Below, in pieces: positions 26,303 through 35,576 of a stretch of 64,000 bases of DNA. Numbering within the stretch: position 1 is the stretch's first letter; each line of letters opens with the position of its first letter. Both the position numbers and the translations under genes were made by a program. The stretch is from Woronichinia sp035285405. Lineage in GTDB: Bacteria > Cyanobacteriota > Cyanobacteriia > Cyanobacteriales > Microcystaceae. Location: positions 1-64,000 of the forward strand of contig JAYKJI010000366.1 of assembly GCA_035285405.1 (NCBI GenBank). Reading direction: 5' to 3'. Under the pieces are notes generated by a model. The model searched no databases and was not told where the DNA came from. It saw nothing but the letters and a program-made list of their open reading frames with translations.

Positions 26303-27616
26303 TTAGGAATTTAAACGACGATAAACTATCGCTAAACCCTGAGCATCTCCCACATTACCAGGAAAAAGCACGACTGGTAAATTAGGAAAGCGAGGATGAT
26401 CAGCACCCGTTTTGACCATTGAACAGCCCGGTAATATTTGCCCTAGCAGTCGCGCCGATCGCAGTCCTAAACCTGTACTTAAAACATCGTTAGAAGTAAT
26501 GCCCCCTTTACTAATCAAAAACCCCATATCCTCAGGCAAGTTCTGGACAATATCCATCAGTAAACGGGAAACCGCTACCCCAAAATCGAGACGTTGCTGT
26601 ACTGTATTGAAGGTCAATTCTTGACGACTGGTATAAACTACCGGTGTGTTCTGATCCCGATGAATCTCTTGAATTTTTTCTAAGGTTGACTGTAATAATA
26701 ACTGACGCTTCTCTGGGAAATCCCGCAAAAAGCTAACATCAATTTCAACGCCCACAACTCCCGCTTCTTTGAGTAAATTTTCTAACTGTTCTGTGGTTTT
26801 TTTAACATGAGAACCAACAATGATCGCTCCGGCTTGCCGGGTCGGCTTATATTCAGCCATCGCTTCGGCTGCCAACGGTTGAGTTCCTAACTGAGCTAAA
26901 GAGGTCAAAATACTCGCGGCACTGCGAAATAGAAAGCGTTTTCCCTGAGCGGCTGCGGTTAAAATTGCCTGGGCAAATTGATCTAAATCTGCTTGTTTTT
27001 CCCCATCTACTACAACACAAGTATTATTGTGCAAATTTTGTAAACGTGCTAGACAGTCTTGCCGAATGTCGGGCAGCAGAAAACGTTCTACCTGGGAAGC
27101 TTGAATTGTCCCCTGGGTTTTTTCTTCCACATAATCAGGTAAGTAACTATGGTGATAGCCAAAAACGGAATCTTGAGCGAATTCTGTCTTATGAACGGGT
27201 GTTTCTTGCCCATTGACCATTAAATAATGCACACTTTCTCTGGTAATTCTGCCCCCTTCAAAAAAAGCCGGAATTAAAAAATGAGCATCAAAGGGGCCTA
27301 AGATGGCGGCGATCGCGTCTGTTTCGAGGGGATAGTGGCCGCGCAAGGTTGAATCTGAGCGACTAACAATGAGAAAATCCTGAATATTTTCCGCCGCTAG
27401 AGCCAATTGTAAATTTTGGCAAACTTCACGGGTGACTTGGGTGGCTTTTTCTGGGGTTAATGCCCTGGTATTGGTGAGAATGAAAAAAATAGGAGCCTGA
27501 TCCCTCAATCCTAAACGCAAGGTGTCCACATCCCACTGCATGAGCAACAAACAGCTATGAACCGTTTGTGAACCAGTCGGATCATCATCCAGGACAATAA
27601 TTTTAGGAGTCGTCAT
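26303..27616 (-). CDS. Four-carbon acid sugar kinase family protein (DUF1537, OtnK-like)
   Basis: The 437-residue protein has the N-terminal substrate domain opening IIVLDDDPTGSQTVHSC and FFILTNTRALTPEKA, with SRSDSTLRGHYP typical of the family, and the C-terminal nucleotide domain with ISKGGITSNDVLSTGL and the closing FPGNVGD. Members phosphorylate four-carbon acid sugars such as threonate or erythronate. No dehydrogenase or aldolase partner is adjacent, so the local pathway is unclear. Confidence 0.88.
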   Translation of the reverse strand: MTTPKIIVLDDDPTGSQTVHSCLLLMQWDVDTLRLGLRDQAPIFFILTNTRALTPEKATQVTREVCQNLQLALAAENIQDFLIVSRSDSTLRGHYPLETDAIAAILGPFDAHFLIPAFFEGGRITRESVHYLMVNGQETPVHKTEFAQDSVFGYHHSYLPDYVEEKTQGTIQASQVERFLLPDIRQDCLARLQNLHNNTCVVVDGEKQADLDQFAQAILTAAAQGKRFLFRSAASILTSLAQLGTQPLAAEAMAEYKPTRQAGAIIVGSHVKKTTEQLENLLKEAGVVGVEIDVSFLRDFPEKRQLLLQSTLEKIQEIHRDQNTPVVYTSRQELTFNTVQQRLDFGVAVSRLLMDIVQNLPEDMGFLISKGGITSNDVLSTGLGLRSARLLGQILPGCSMVKTGADHPRFPNLPVVLFPGNVGDAQGLAIVYRRLNS

Positions 27617-27706
27617 CAGATTAATTCAGAAGGTGGAAAGAGAATAGACAGAATAGGGTTGACTTTTATTATTTCATGCTTTGCCAGCCGATCAAATCTG
27701 TCACCG

Positions 27707-28357
27707 TTAAAAGTCTTGGGGGTCAATACCCATCTCCTGTAACTTTTGGGCTAATCGTAATGCACTTTCCTCGGCTGTTGGGACTAGTTTGCCCCGGGGG
27801 GTGAAAAAGCGCAGTTGTCCATTCTTAATCCCCAGAAATAATTGCAATTGCTGGCTCCATAAATAACCTTGCTCATTGGCTTCTAGTGACTGATACTGTC
27901 CCCCCACAAGCTGAAAACCTTGAAATTCAAAGCTGTTAGGGTCAAACCAGAAATAGTCAGGAGTCCGAAAAATATCTTGATAAATTTGTTTCTTTAAACC
28001 CCGATCCGTCTCAGCAGTACTATCAGAGAGAATTTCGATAATCACATGGGGATACTGTCCCCCCTCTTGCCAGACCACCCAACTCGGACGGGGTTTACGC
28101 TCTGTTCCCAAGACCACGAAAAAATCTGGCCCACGAAAAAATTCTGATTTACGTTGTTGAGGACTGTCATAAATCGTTAAGTTCCCCGCCGCAAAAAAAT
28201 CGGAGCGATCGCGCCACCACCATTCTAGGCACTTGAGTAGTAGGATCATTTGCTGAAGATGAAGATAGGTTTCCACTGGTGGTTCATCACTAAGCAAATC
28301 TCCAGGCGGAAAAACAATTTTCTCAGACAGTCTAGGGATTTCTAGCGCAATAGACAT
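27707..28357 (-). CDS. Uma2 family (DUF820) endonuclease-like protein
   Basis: The 216-residue long-type member has GPDFFVVLG, SWVVWQEGGQYPHVIIEILSD with the family's acidic core, YFWFDPNSFEFQGF, and a short coiled tail ending KLQEMGIDPQDF, the same closing signature as at 17069 and in the decayed copy. The chosen ATG is preceded by GGAG at eight bases; a longer frame upstream lacks such a site. It is divergent from the antiporter gene. Confidence 0.87.
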   Translation of the reverse strand: MSIALEIPRLSEKIVFPPGDLLSDEPPVETYLHLQQMILLLKCLEWWWRDRSDFFAAGNLTIYDSPQQRKSEFFRGPDFFVVLGTERKPRPSWVVWQEGGQYPHVIIEILSDSTAETDRGLKKQIYQDIFRTPDYFWFDPNSFEFQGFQLVGGQYQSLEANEQGYLWSQQLQLFLGIKNGQLRFFTPRGKLVPTAEESALRLAQKLQEMGIDPQDF

Positions 28358-28496
28358 AAGGATTATCTCCGCTAGGATGACGGTTATACAAGACAATGTA
28401 TTGATTCTAACTCACCGAGTTTGAGGTCTGGAAGATTTAAGCTATAGTCGGGTATCAGTTCTTTTCGGCCCCTATTAATTGCTTAAGGAAAGCTCG

Positions 28497-30656
28497 ATGA
28501 TGCACCTTGAACCCGTTGTCCTCGTTTTAATACAGATTCTGGTCGTGATTGGACTTTCTCGCTTAATGGGAACAGCCTGTCGCAAAATTCAGCAACCTTT
28601 GGTCATTGGAGAAATCATTGCCGGCATTTTACTGGGGCCATCGCTACTGGGGTTGGTTTTGCCAGATGTGAAAGCTTGGCTTTTTCCCATTGAAACCTTG
28701 CCTTACTTGAATATATTATCCCAAATTGGCTTAATTTTCTTTATGTTTCTGATTGGGCTAGAACTCAATCCGAAGTATTTAAGCGGTCAATTGAATGTCG
28801 CTATTTTGACTTCTCACGTTAGTATTGTTGTGCCTTTTTCTTTGGGCAGCATTTTAGCCTTATTACTCTATCCATTAGTCTCTAATGCCGATGTTTCATT
28901 CACGGCCTTTGCCCTCTTTTTGGGAGCGGCGATGTCGATTACGGCCTTTCCCGTTTTAGCCCGCATTATTACCGAAAATAATTTACAAGGAACAAAATTA
29001 GGAACCCTGGCTTTAACCTGTGCCGCAGTGGATGATGTCACCGCTTGGTGTATTTTAGCTTTGGCGATCGCGGTGGCTAGAACTGGAACAATTACCGGAG
29101 CCTTTCCCACCATCATTTTAGCCATCCTTTACATTGTTTTTATGGTGACATTGGGGCGTAAATTTTTACAAAGATTACTGGTTCACTATAAGCGAACGGG
29201 AAGGTTAAGCCAGTTAACCCTAGCCGGAATTTATATGGGCATTGTGATTTCTGCCCTGATTACAGAATTGATTGGTATTCACTTTATTTTTGGAGCCTTT
29301 CTGTTAGGGGCTATAATGCCCAAAAATGCGGGATTAGTGAAGGAATTAGCCGAAAAAACGGAAGACTTTGTTTTAATCTTTCTGTTACCCATCTTTTTTG
29401 CATTCAGTGGTCTAAGAACCGAAATCGGATTACTGAATCGTCCTGAATTATGGTTACTCTGTGGAGCCGTTTTAGCAGTTGCTATTTCGGGAAAATATAT
29501 TGGCACTTATGTCGCCGCCAGGGTTTCCGGGATTAATAATCGAGATGCCTCAGCCCTGGGATGGTTGATGAATACTCGCGGGTTGACCGAGTTAATTGTG
29601 CTGAATATTGGTCTGAGTTTAGGGGTGATTACGCCGTTGCTTTTTACCATGTTAGTGATTATGGCCCTGGTCACGACTTTTATGACTTCTCCCCTGTTGG
29701 AATGGACTTATCCGAAAGATAAAATTCGTCTTGATATTGTCGAACAGGAAACCCCGGATTTGGAATTTGATTCGGCTCAACCCAATTATCGAATTTTAGT
29801 GCCAGTGGCCAATCCCCTTACCCAAAAAGGATTATTAAAATTAGCAGTCACGATCGCGGGCAAGCAACCCTCCATTGTTCACGCACTGTGTTTAATTGAA
29901 TTACAGGAAGACTATCAATTTCAAAGTACGCCCGATGAAGCCAATCGTTTAATTAAAAAAAGACGGGAGGGATTAGAAGAATTAATTGCTACCCTAGAAC
30001 CCCCAGAAATTCGCCAAAATATCTATCCCATTGTCACGGTGGCCAGTGATGTGGCCAAGGAAACCGCCCAAATTGCGATCGCCGACCATGCTGATTTAAT
30101 TATTGTGGGTTGGCATCGTTCCGGTTTTATCGATAATCGCTTAGGGGGAAGAGTGGGCAAAATTCTCAATAGCGCACCCGTTGATGTCGCCGTCTTTGTC
30201 GATAAGCGCAAGGTAAAATTAGAATCTCTGTTAGTAGCCTATGCCGATAATATTCACGATGATCTAGGATTTTCTTTGGCACTGCGTATGTTATTTCAGG
30301 ATCCGAGTTGTCAATTAGAAGTACTCAGATTTAACAACGCTAATCAAAATAATGATGAAGAAGCCAGTTACGAATTTCGGAGAATGTTGGAATTATTGCC
30401 TGCCATTGTTCGCGATCGCATTCATATTACCCAAGTTGAAGGCACTGAACCCATTCAAGCCGTCATTGAAGCCTCTAAAAATGCCGATTTAACCATTGCA
30501 GGAACAAGTCGCACCTGGGGCATTGAAAAACAAACGTTGGGACGCTATACCGACGAATTGGCCCAGGCTTGTCATTCCTCATTACTGATTACCCGCCGCT
30601 ATTCCCGTGTGATCAGTCATATTGCCTCTTTTATCGATGACGTAGCTGTTCGTTAA
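28497..30656 (+). CDS. CPA2-type cation:proton antiporter with USP-like C-terminal region
   Basis: The 719-residue protein has about 12 membrane helices in residues 1-400 with the CPA2 features GEIIAGILLGPSLLG, MFLIGLELNP, the ion-binding-type AAVDDVTAW pair of aspartates and MNTRGLTELIVL. The soluble tail (about 430-710) has two universal-stress-protein-like halves, the first with ADLIIVGWHRSG and the second with ADLTIAGTSR. This suits a NapA/Kef-like Na+ or K+/H+ antiporter in the plasma or thylakoid membrane. A good AGGAA site precedes the double ATG at 28497/28500. Confidence 0.9.
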   Translation: MMHLEPVVLVLIQILVVIGLSRLMGTACRKIQQPLVIGEIIAGILLGPSLLGLVLPDVKAWLFPIETLPYLNILSQIGLIFFMFLIGLELNPKYLSGQLNVAILTSHVSIVVPFSLGSILALLLYPLVSNADVSFTAFALFLGAAMSITAFPVLARIITENNLQGTKLGTLALTCAAVDDVTAWCILALAIAVARTGTITGAFPTIILAILYIVFMVTLGRKFLQRLLVHYKRTGRLSQLTLAGIYMGIVISALITELIGIHFIFGAFLLGAIMPKNAGLVKELAEKTEDFVLIFLLPIFFAFSGLRTEIGLLNRPELWLLCGAVLAVAISGKYIGTYVAARVSGINNRDASALGWLMNTRGLTELIVLNIGLSLGVITPLLFTMLVIMALVTTFMTSPLLEWTYPKDKIRLDIVEQETPDLEFDSAQPNYRILVPVANPLTQKGLLKLAVTIAGKQPSIVHALCLIELQEDYQFQSTPDEANRLIKKRREGLEELIATLEPPEIRQNIYPIVTVASDVAKETAQIAIADHADLIIVGWHRSGFIDNRLGGRVGKILNSAPVDVAVFVDKRKVKLESLLVAYADNIHDDLGFSLALRMLFQDPSCQLEVLRFNNANQNNDEEASYEFRRMLELLPAIVRDRIHITQVEGTEPIQAVIEASKNADLTIAGTSRTWGIEKQTLGRYTDELAQACHSSLLITRRYSRVISHIASFIDDVAVR

Positions 30657-30686
30657 AACTCATTTGACAAGAATAATCCAAAATTA

Positions 30687-31232
30687 ATGAATCACTTTAG
30701 CCCCAAATCCCTCGCCTTTTATGGGACGATGATCGGCTCTGTTCTCGTCCTGTTTAATATCGTTAGTGCCTACGGCGAAGCCAATCTCAAAGCCCCACCG
30801 AAAGTTTCTGGTAATTATCAACTAACCAGTTCTGATCTACCAGACTGTCTGATTTCTGAGAATTTGACCCTGGCGATCGAACAGTCTGGCCGTTATATTG
30901 CCGGAGAATTAAGTCTTAGCTCTCAAACCATCGCCACGCCAGAAAAAGTCTCCCCTGTAGTTGAATCATCCTCTGAAAAGCCAGGGACAACTGAAGAAAA
31001 ACAAGAGACAAAAGAAAACATCATCTTAAGTGGTTTAATGTTGTCCCAACCTTTCACCTTATCAGGTAAAACAGCCCTTTTAGGCTCTTGTTCCGTCGCG
31101 GCCTCTCCAAAGGAGATTGATCTCCAACTGCAATTTCAGGACAAAAATCTTTCTGGTCAACTGCACTGGTCTGATCTCGTCATCAATTTCACTGCTCAAA
31201 AACTGGAACCCACTAACGGAGTCACCAAATAA
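30687..31232 (+). CDS. Hypothetical secreted protein
   Basis: The 181-residue product begins with a basic/hydrophobic leader (about 8-30, AFYGTMIGSVLVLFNIVSAYG) likely to be a signal peptide or anchor. A beta-rich N-terminal part, a Glu/Lys/Ser-rich linker (about 90-115) and a second beta-rich part follow, with two cysteines that could pair (DLPDCLI and LLGSCSV). No family is recognised. It starts 30 bp after the antiporter and may be transcribed with it. Confidence 0.6.
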   Translation: MNHFSPKSLAFYGTMIGSVLVLFNIVSAYGEANLKAPPKVSGNYQLTSSDLPDCLISENLTLAIEQSGRYIAGELSLSSQTIATPEKVSPVVESSSEKPGTTEEKQETKENIILSGLMLSQPFTLSGKTALLGSCSVAASPKEIDLQLQFQDKNLSGQLHWSDLVINFTAQKLEPTNGVTK

Positions 31233-31324
31233 ATAAGGACTTACTTCTTAAGAGAGTGTGCCAATTATCTAAGTGTCACAATTATTCGTTTTTTTTTCCA
31301 AAAGCCCAGTTAATATCTACTTGT

Positions 31325-31335
31325 GTGTGAGGAGT
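31325..31335. promoter_or_regulatory. 11-mer complementary to the core of the Yfr1 small RNA
   Basis: The plus strand reads GTGTGAGGAGT, the exact complement of the ACUCCUCACAC core known from cyanobacterial Yfr1. It lies 10 bases before a strong terminator hairpin. It could be a pairing target or sponge on a plus-strand transcript, or a minus-strand Yfr1-like element, but the minus strand lacks the expected terminator U-run. Chance is not excluded. Confidence 0.25.
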
Positions 31336-31344
31336 AAGAGTAAT

Positions 31345-31402
31345 AAGGAAAAGTAAAGAGGGTCGAAACACGGCAAGACTCCTTTAAGCTTTTCCTTTTT
31401 TG
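31345..31402 (+). terminator. Intrinsic terminator
   Basis: AAGGAAAAG near 31345 pairs with CTTTTCC near 31388-31396, and AAAGAGG pairs partly with CCTTTAAG in the inner stem. TTTTTTGC follows directly. It would end transcripts from the secreted-protein gene or from a small RNA in this 200-bp gap. Confidence 0.65.
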
Positions 31403-31438
31403 CTGTCAGTTTTTTAAGTATCTGTATATTAAAGCTGT

Positions 31439-31942
31439 TTACCAGCCCCAGGTGCCGCTTGCTCCTTTAAAGGGGCCAACAATGTCGGCCGTAATCCAAC
31501 CACCATAAAAATCTCCTGGCTGGGCTGTGACTTTCTCACCATCCACAAGACAAGCATCCATACGGCTCGGATAAAAAGCCACATAATCTTTTAACACAGC
31601 AAAATAGGCATTGGGTTCAGGATAATACCAGGCGGCCTGTTCTACCTTTTTATTGCCCACCTGAAGACAGTAATAGTGAGCCATCCCTTTCCATTCACAA
31701 TAGGATTGCTGGGACGTGGGGCTAAGGTACTGTCTAGCAATATCAGCAGGCGGGATGTAATAGACAGGGGGATGACTGGTTTCCAATACTCTTTGTGTCT
31801 GTTGGCTATCCACAATCATGACCTCGTTAAACCAGATCTGTATGCGTTTAGGGCTGGCTTCTACTTTGGGCGGACGAGGATAGTCCCACACGGATTCTTG
31901 GCCAGGGAGCGGTTTAATCGGTTGAGGAGAAAACATAGGCAT
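31439..31942 (-). CDS. DUF427 domain protein
   Basis: The 167-residue protein matches the DUF427 family: PLPGQESVWDYPRPPKVE, VLETSHPPVYYIPPADI, SYCEWKGMAHYY, and AAWYYPEP..., then AFYPSRMDACLVDGEKV, all in the usual order. The function of the family is not established. The start is either of two close ATGs (31942 or 31936). Gene is convergent with the preceding terminator and divergent from the TPR gene. Confidence 0.88.
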   Translation of the reverse strand: MPMFSPQPIKPLPGQESVWDYPRPPKVEASPKRIQIWFNEVMIVDSQQTQRVLETSHPPVYYIPPADIARQYLSPTSQQSYCEWKGMAHYYCLQVGNKKVEQAAWYYPEPNAYFAVLKDYVAFYPSRMDACLVDGEKVTAQPGDFYGGWITADIVGPFKGASGTWGW

Positions 31943-32055
31943 TAATAAAGGGAGATACAATTCAGTGAGTCAATCGGGCGAGAAGGGACTAAGGATACCT
32001 TAAAATAAAGGCAAAATGAGCATAGTGGCTCTAACAGTTGAAGTCAAGATTTAGA

Positions 32056-33099
32056 ATGCAGAAATTCTTTAAACGCATTTGGCGATGGTTCCAGCAAGTT
32101 TTAGGTAAATTCTTGGGAGGCTCCAAGTTGACGGCTGCCTATGGCGGTAACAAATTAGCTACGTCTTCAGAAATCGTTCCTTTAACTGATACGGATTATG
32201 AATTTCTTTTTAGTCAGTTATTGGAAGGCATCGCTCACGGTTGGCACGAGGGGCGGATTTTAAAGTTCTTTGAACAATTGGGCGATCGCGGTAAGACCAA
32301 GCTCTGGGTCAATTGGTTAGATCGATTTGGTGAAAAGGTTTTAGCCTCTCCCTCTCCTAACTTGATTTTGGCGGCTCGCATGATGCGTTTAGGGGAATTG
32401 GCCCAGTCCTTTCCTAAAATTGAACCCATTGGTCATCAATCCCATTTGATTGCGCGACAACTTTATGCGAGACAGGCTCCTCAAGGAGAGGAAATTTGGG
32501 AATATGGCGGCCCCGATATGGAGATTGCCGGTAATTTTGCCCCAGAACTACCGCCTAATGGCCAACAGGAAACCTATACCCTAGAAGAACTCGCCACCCA
32601 ATTAGAAACGGATCCTGAATTAACCGCCCATTTAGCCAATGAGTTGGGTCTGGATAATCCGAGTCCCCAGAAAATTATGGAAGCTCTGATGGCCCAGTTT
32701 AATATTGCCCAGGACGAGTTAGCCAATCAACCCTTACCAGAGAATGCCGAGGGCTGGTTATCCAGAGGGTTACAACAGGCTAATTTAGGAGATTTAGAGG
32801 GGGCGATCGCTAGTTGGGATCAGGCCGTAACGTTAGATCCGCAATTGGCCCAAGCTTGGCATAATCGTGGTAGTGCTTTAGGGAATTTAGGACGATTGGA
32901 AGAAGCCTTAGCCAGTTTCCGTCAAGCTGTCACCCTTAACCCTCAGGATTATCAGGCTCTATTTAACTTAGGTTCTGTTTTAGAAGTTTTAGGACAAAAT
33001 GAGGAGGCGATCGCCAGCTATCAAAAAGTACTGGAAATAGAGCCGACCTTTGAACTAGCGACCACACGCTTAAACCATCTACAATCCTCACTCGGTTAG
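32056..33099 (+). CDS. TPR repeat protein
   Basis: The 347-residue protein has a basic hydrophobic N-terminus (MQKFFKRIWRWFQQVLG), a cyanobacteria-specific central domain (about 40-170), and three tetratricopeptide repeats at the C-terminus (about 243-345) with LGDLEGAIASWDQAVTLDP, LGRLEEALASFRQAVTLNP and LGQNEEAIASYQKVLEIEP. TPRs mediate protein-protein contacts. The partner is unknown. Chosen ATG is six codons after a TTG that could also serve. Confidence 0.83.
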   Translation: MQKFFKRIWRWFQQVLGKFLGGSKLTAAYGGNKLATSSEIVPLTDTDYEFLFSQLLEGIAHGWHEGRILKFFEQLGDRGKTKLWVNWLDRFGEKVLASPSPNLILAARMMRLGELAQSFPKIEPIGHQSHLIARQLYARQAPQGEEIWEYGGPDMEIAGNFAPELPPNGQQETYTLEELATQLETDPELTAHLANELGLDNPSPQKIMEALMAQFNIAQDELANQPLPENAEGWLSRGLQQANLGDLEGAIASWDQAVTLDPQLAQAWHNRGSALGNLGRLEEALASFRQAVTLNPQDYQALFNLGSVLEVLGQNEEAIASYQKVLEIEPTFELATTRLNHLQSSLG

Positions 33100-33208
33100 A
33101 CAGGCGAAAATCAAGACGACACGCCCAAAATGGTAAGGTTATCCTGAAGATCCCGCCCTAAAGGGTTGGTGTTCCCAGCCCTAACCCTTGAATCGAGAAT
33201 CACCCTGC

Positions 33209-33565
33209 TTAGGGAGTCACGGCCTCTGCTGCCCCGAAACCATCGCTCTCGCTACAAACTTCATAAAAATCGGTGACGGGAGGCTTGGCAAACAGAGGGT
33301 TCATTTGCTCTAAAATTGCTTGGTGAATTTTAGTTTGGTTGGCCTCCATATCTTCGATATTTTCCCAAATAATGACGGCAATCCCCTCATCGGAATTGGG
33401 TTTCCGCAACAAAAAAGATCCCTGAAAACCCTTCGTATAGGTAGAGACAGCTTTTTCATAAAGTTCTTGGGCTTGTTCAAACCGTCCGAGTTTAAATTCG
33501 CCCATGGCCACGTAAGCGTATTTATGATTATGCTTTAAACAACCGTCAATAAAGTCAGTAGACAT
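33209..33565 (-). CDS. Hypothetical alpha/beta protein, possibly ABM-like
   Basis: The 118-residue protein has a TPR-like first half (YVAMGEFKLGRFEQAQELY) and a second half with alternating strand-helix pattern (GIAVIIWENIEDMEANQTK) that recalls the dimeric alpha-beta barrel of antibiotic-biosynthesis-monooxygenase-like proteins. No catalytic residues can be named. It is 113 bp downstream of the sigma factor gene, same strand. Confidence 0.55.
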   Translation of the reverse strand: MSTDFIDGCLKHNHKYAYVAMGEFKLGRFEQAQELYEKAVSTYTKGFQGSFLLRKPNSDEGIAVIIWENIEDMEANQTKIHQAILEQMNPLFAKPPVTDFYEVCSESDGFGAAEAVTP

Positions 33566-33677
33566 CTATAAAACTCCTGAACAAGTCCTGAAAGATTAAT
33601 GAGTGGCCTGATCCATCAAAAACACTTGCTTATAATGGATTGGCCCTACAAAAAGTTTAATCTTTCCCGTGAGAGAC

Positions 33678-34664
33678 TTAACTAGCCGCAATATATTCTT
33701 CCATATTGGAACGACGACGACGTAGTTGGGCCAGGGCCTGATGTTCTAATTGACGTACCCGCTCCCGACTAATATTGAGGCGTTGCCCGATTTTAGCCAG
33801 GGATAACTCCTTACCATCTTCTAAACCAAAGCGAAGGGTCAGGACAGCTTGTTGTTGGGGGGTTAATTCCGCAATCATACTATGGAGATCCTGGCGCATT
33901 AACTCCTGGGTGATGTATAGATCGGGGGAAATACCATCATCTTCCAACAGTTCGGAGAGTTCTGTGTCCTGATTGTCTCCTACCCGCACATCTAGGGAAA
34001 TCGGTTGACGCGCAATGCTGAGATACTCCCGAATTTGTCCAGGCTCAAGCTCTAGCACATCGGCAATTTCGCTGGGAGTGGCACTGCGGCCCAGACGTTG
34101 GGCTAATTCCCGTTGGGTTTTTTTAATTTTATTAAGTTTTTCGGTAATGTGAATGGGTAAACGGATGGTTCGGCCCTGTTGCGCGATCGCCCTGGTAATG
34201 GCCTGACGAATCCACCAGTAGGCATAGGTCGAAAATTTATACCCCTTGGTCGGATCAAATTTTTCTACGCCCCGTTCCAAACCCAGGCTGCCTTCCTGAA
34301 TGAGATCCAAAAATTCCATATTGCGCTTTTGATACTTCTTGGCGATCGCTACCACCAGACGTAAATTCGCCTCAATCATTTTTTGTTTGGCCCGATTGCC
34401 CTGGATCAGCAAACGATTTAACTCCTCTTGACTGAGACTAACGGACTCAAGCCATTCCTCATTACTCGGTTCTCGGCCTAAGGTTTGAGCAAGCATCTCT
34501 TTTTGTTCCAGAAGAATCATCATCTTCTGCACTTGTTTGCCGTAGATAATCTCTTGTTCATGGGTGAGTAACGGAACCCGACCAATTTCATGCAGATAAG
34601 TCCGCACCATATCCGCCGAGTAAGAAGGTTGTTTTGTCATGGTGTTGAGGTTAGCGGTGGGCAT
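33678..34664 (-). CDS. RNA polymerase sigma-70 factor, group 2
   Basis: The 328-residue protein has sigma region 1.2 (MVRTYLHEIGRVPLLTHEQE), region 2 (NLRLVVAIAKKYQKRNMEFLDLIQEGSLGL and KFSTYAYWWIRQAITRAI), region 3, and region 4 with LTLRFGLEDGKELSLAKIGQ and ISRERVRQLEHQAL. It lacks region 1.1, so it is an alternative, non-essential sigma of the cyanobacterial SigB/SigC/SigD/SigE group; the start MTKQPSYSADMVRTYLHEIG resembles the SigD type, but I do not assign the letter. It redirects core RNA polymerase under light, stress or carbon changes. Confidence 0.93.
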   Translation of the reverse strand: MPTANLNTMTKQPSYSADMVRTYLHEIGRVPLLTHEQEIIYGKQVQKMMILLEQKEMLAQTLGREPSNEEWLESVSLSQEELNRLLIQGNRAKQKMIEANLRLVVAIAKKYQKRNMEFLDLIQEGSLGLERGVEKFDPTKGYKFSTYAYWWIRQAITRAIAQQGRTIRLPIHITEKLNKIKKTQRELAQRLGRSATPSEIADVLELEPGQIREYLSIARQPISLDVRVGDNQDTELSELLEDDGISPDLYITQELMRQDLHSMIAELTPQQQAVLTLRFGLEDGKELSLAKIGQRLNISRERVRQLEHQALAQLRRRRSNMEEYIAAS

Positions 34665-34884
34665 TGCGGCATTAACTCCTTAAAAACCAACAGAAGATCT
34701 GCTTTGTTGCTATTCCTATCTTTCCCAGAATGAGATTAAACATCTACAACCCGGATTAAAATAAGAACGAAGTCGGTATGACTTTGATTTATCTCCATCA
34801 TAGATCATCGGGAGCATGATTATAGAGATCAAGTTTTTAGACGTTATCTTTGGGGGTGGGGTTCAAGGGCGATCAGTAGGGAGA

Positions 34885-35478
34885 TCACACCAATTCTCTG
34901 CGTCCTTCTAAAGCTCTAGCCAGAGTCACTTCATCGGCATATTCCAGATCGCCCCCCATCGGTAAACCGAACGCAATACGAGTGACCTTAGTAAAAGGTT
35001 TAAGTAATTGGCCAACGTAAAGAGTGGTTGTTTCTCCTTCCACACTGGGCGCGATCGCTAAAATCACTTCCCCAATGCCCTCTCGACTGACCCGTTTGAC
35101 CAAGGCTTGGATCGATAATTGTTCTGGCCCGATACCATCCATGGGCGAAATGACTCCTCCTAAAACATGGTACTTGCCGCTATATTCGCGGGTTTTCTCC
35201 AGCGCAATAACATCCCTAGAATCTGCCACCACACAAAGCATTTGGCCGTTACGGTTTGGGTTACGGCAAATTTCGCAGACAGATTCGGCGGAGAGATGGA
35301 AACAGACCTGACAGAGACCCACCTGTTTTTTGGCATCTAGAATTGCCTGGGTCAGCATTTGGATATCTTTTTCAGGACGTTTGAGGAGATGGAGAGCAAG
35401 TCTTTGGGCTGACTTGGGGCCAACTCCAGGGAGACGTTGAAGTTGTTCAATCAAACGAGCAAGGGGAGGGGTATAAAT
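34885..35478 (-). CDS. recR: Recombination mediator RecR
   Basis: The protein has the helix-hairpin-helix LQRLPGVGPKSAQRLALHLL, the zinc-binding set CQVCFHLSAESVCEIC, and the Toprim domain (LCVVADSRDVIALEKT, GGVISPMDGIGP). The first in-frame canonical codon is TTG at 35454, but the conserved N-terminus TPPLARLIEQLQR begins upstream. An ATT at 35478 is preceded by AGGAG at eight bases, giving 197 residues, the usual RecR length. I therefore annotate an ATT start. RecR acts with RecO in RecF-pathway repair. Confidence 0.85.
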   Translation of the reverse strand: MYTPPLARLIEQLQRLPGVGPKSAQRLALHLLKRPEKDIQMLTQAILDAKKQVGLCQVCFHLSAESVCEICRNPNRNGQMLCVVADSRDVIALEKTREYSGKYHVLGGVISPMDGIGPEQLSIQALVKRVSREGIGEVILAIAPSVEGETTTLYVGQLLKPFTKVTRIAFGLPMGGDLEYADEVTLARALEGRRELV

Positions 35479-35576
35479 AGTTAAAGCTCCTGATCATGAA
35501 GGCTTTAAAAGGGGGAATTTTATTGTAGTCCGACTCGCTAGGATTTACGATATGATGGGGGCAGTTTTTTCTCTGG

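Noticed and set aside
31300..31345. A Yfr1 gene on the minus strand
   Set aside because: The 11-base core matches, but the minus strand has an A-run rather than a terminator U-run after it and no clean flanking stem-loops.
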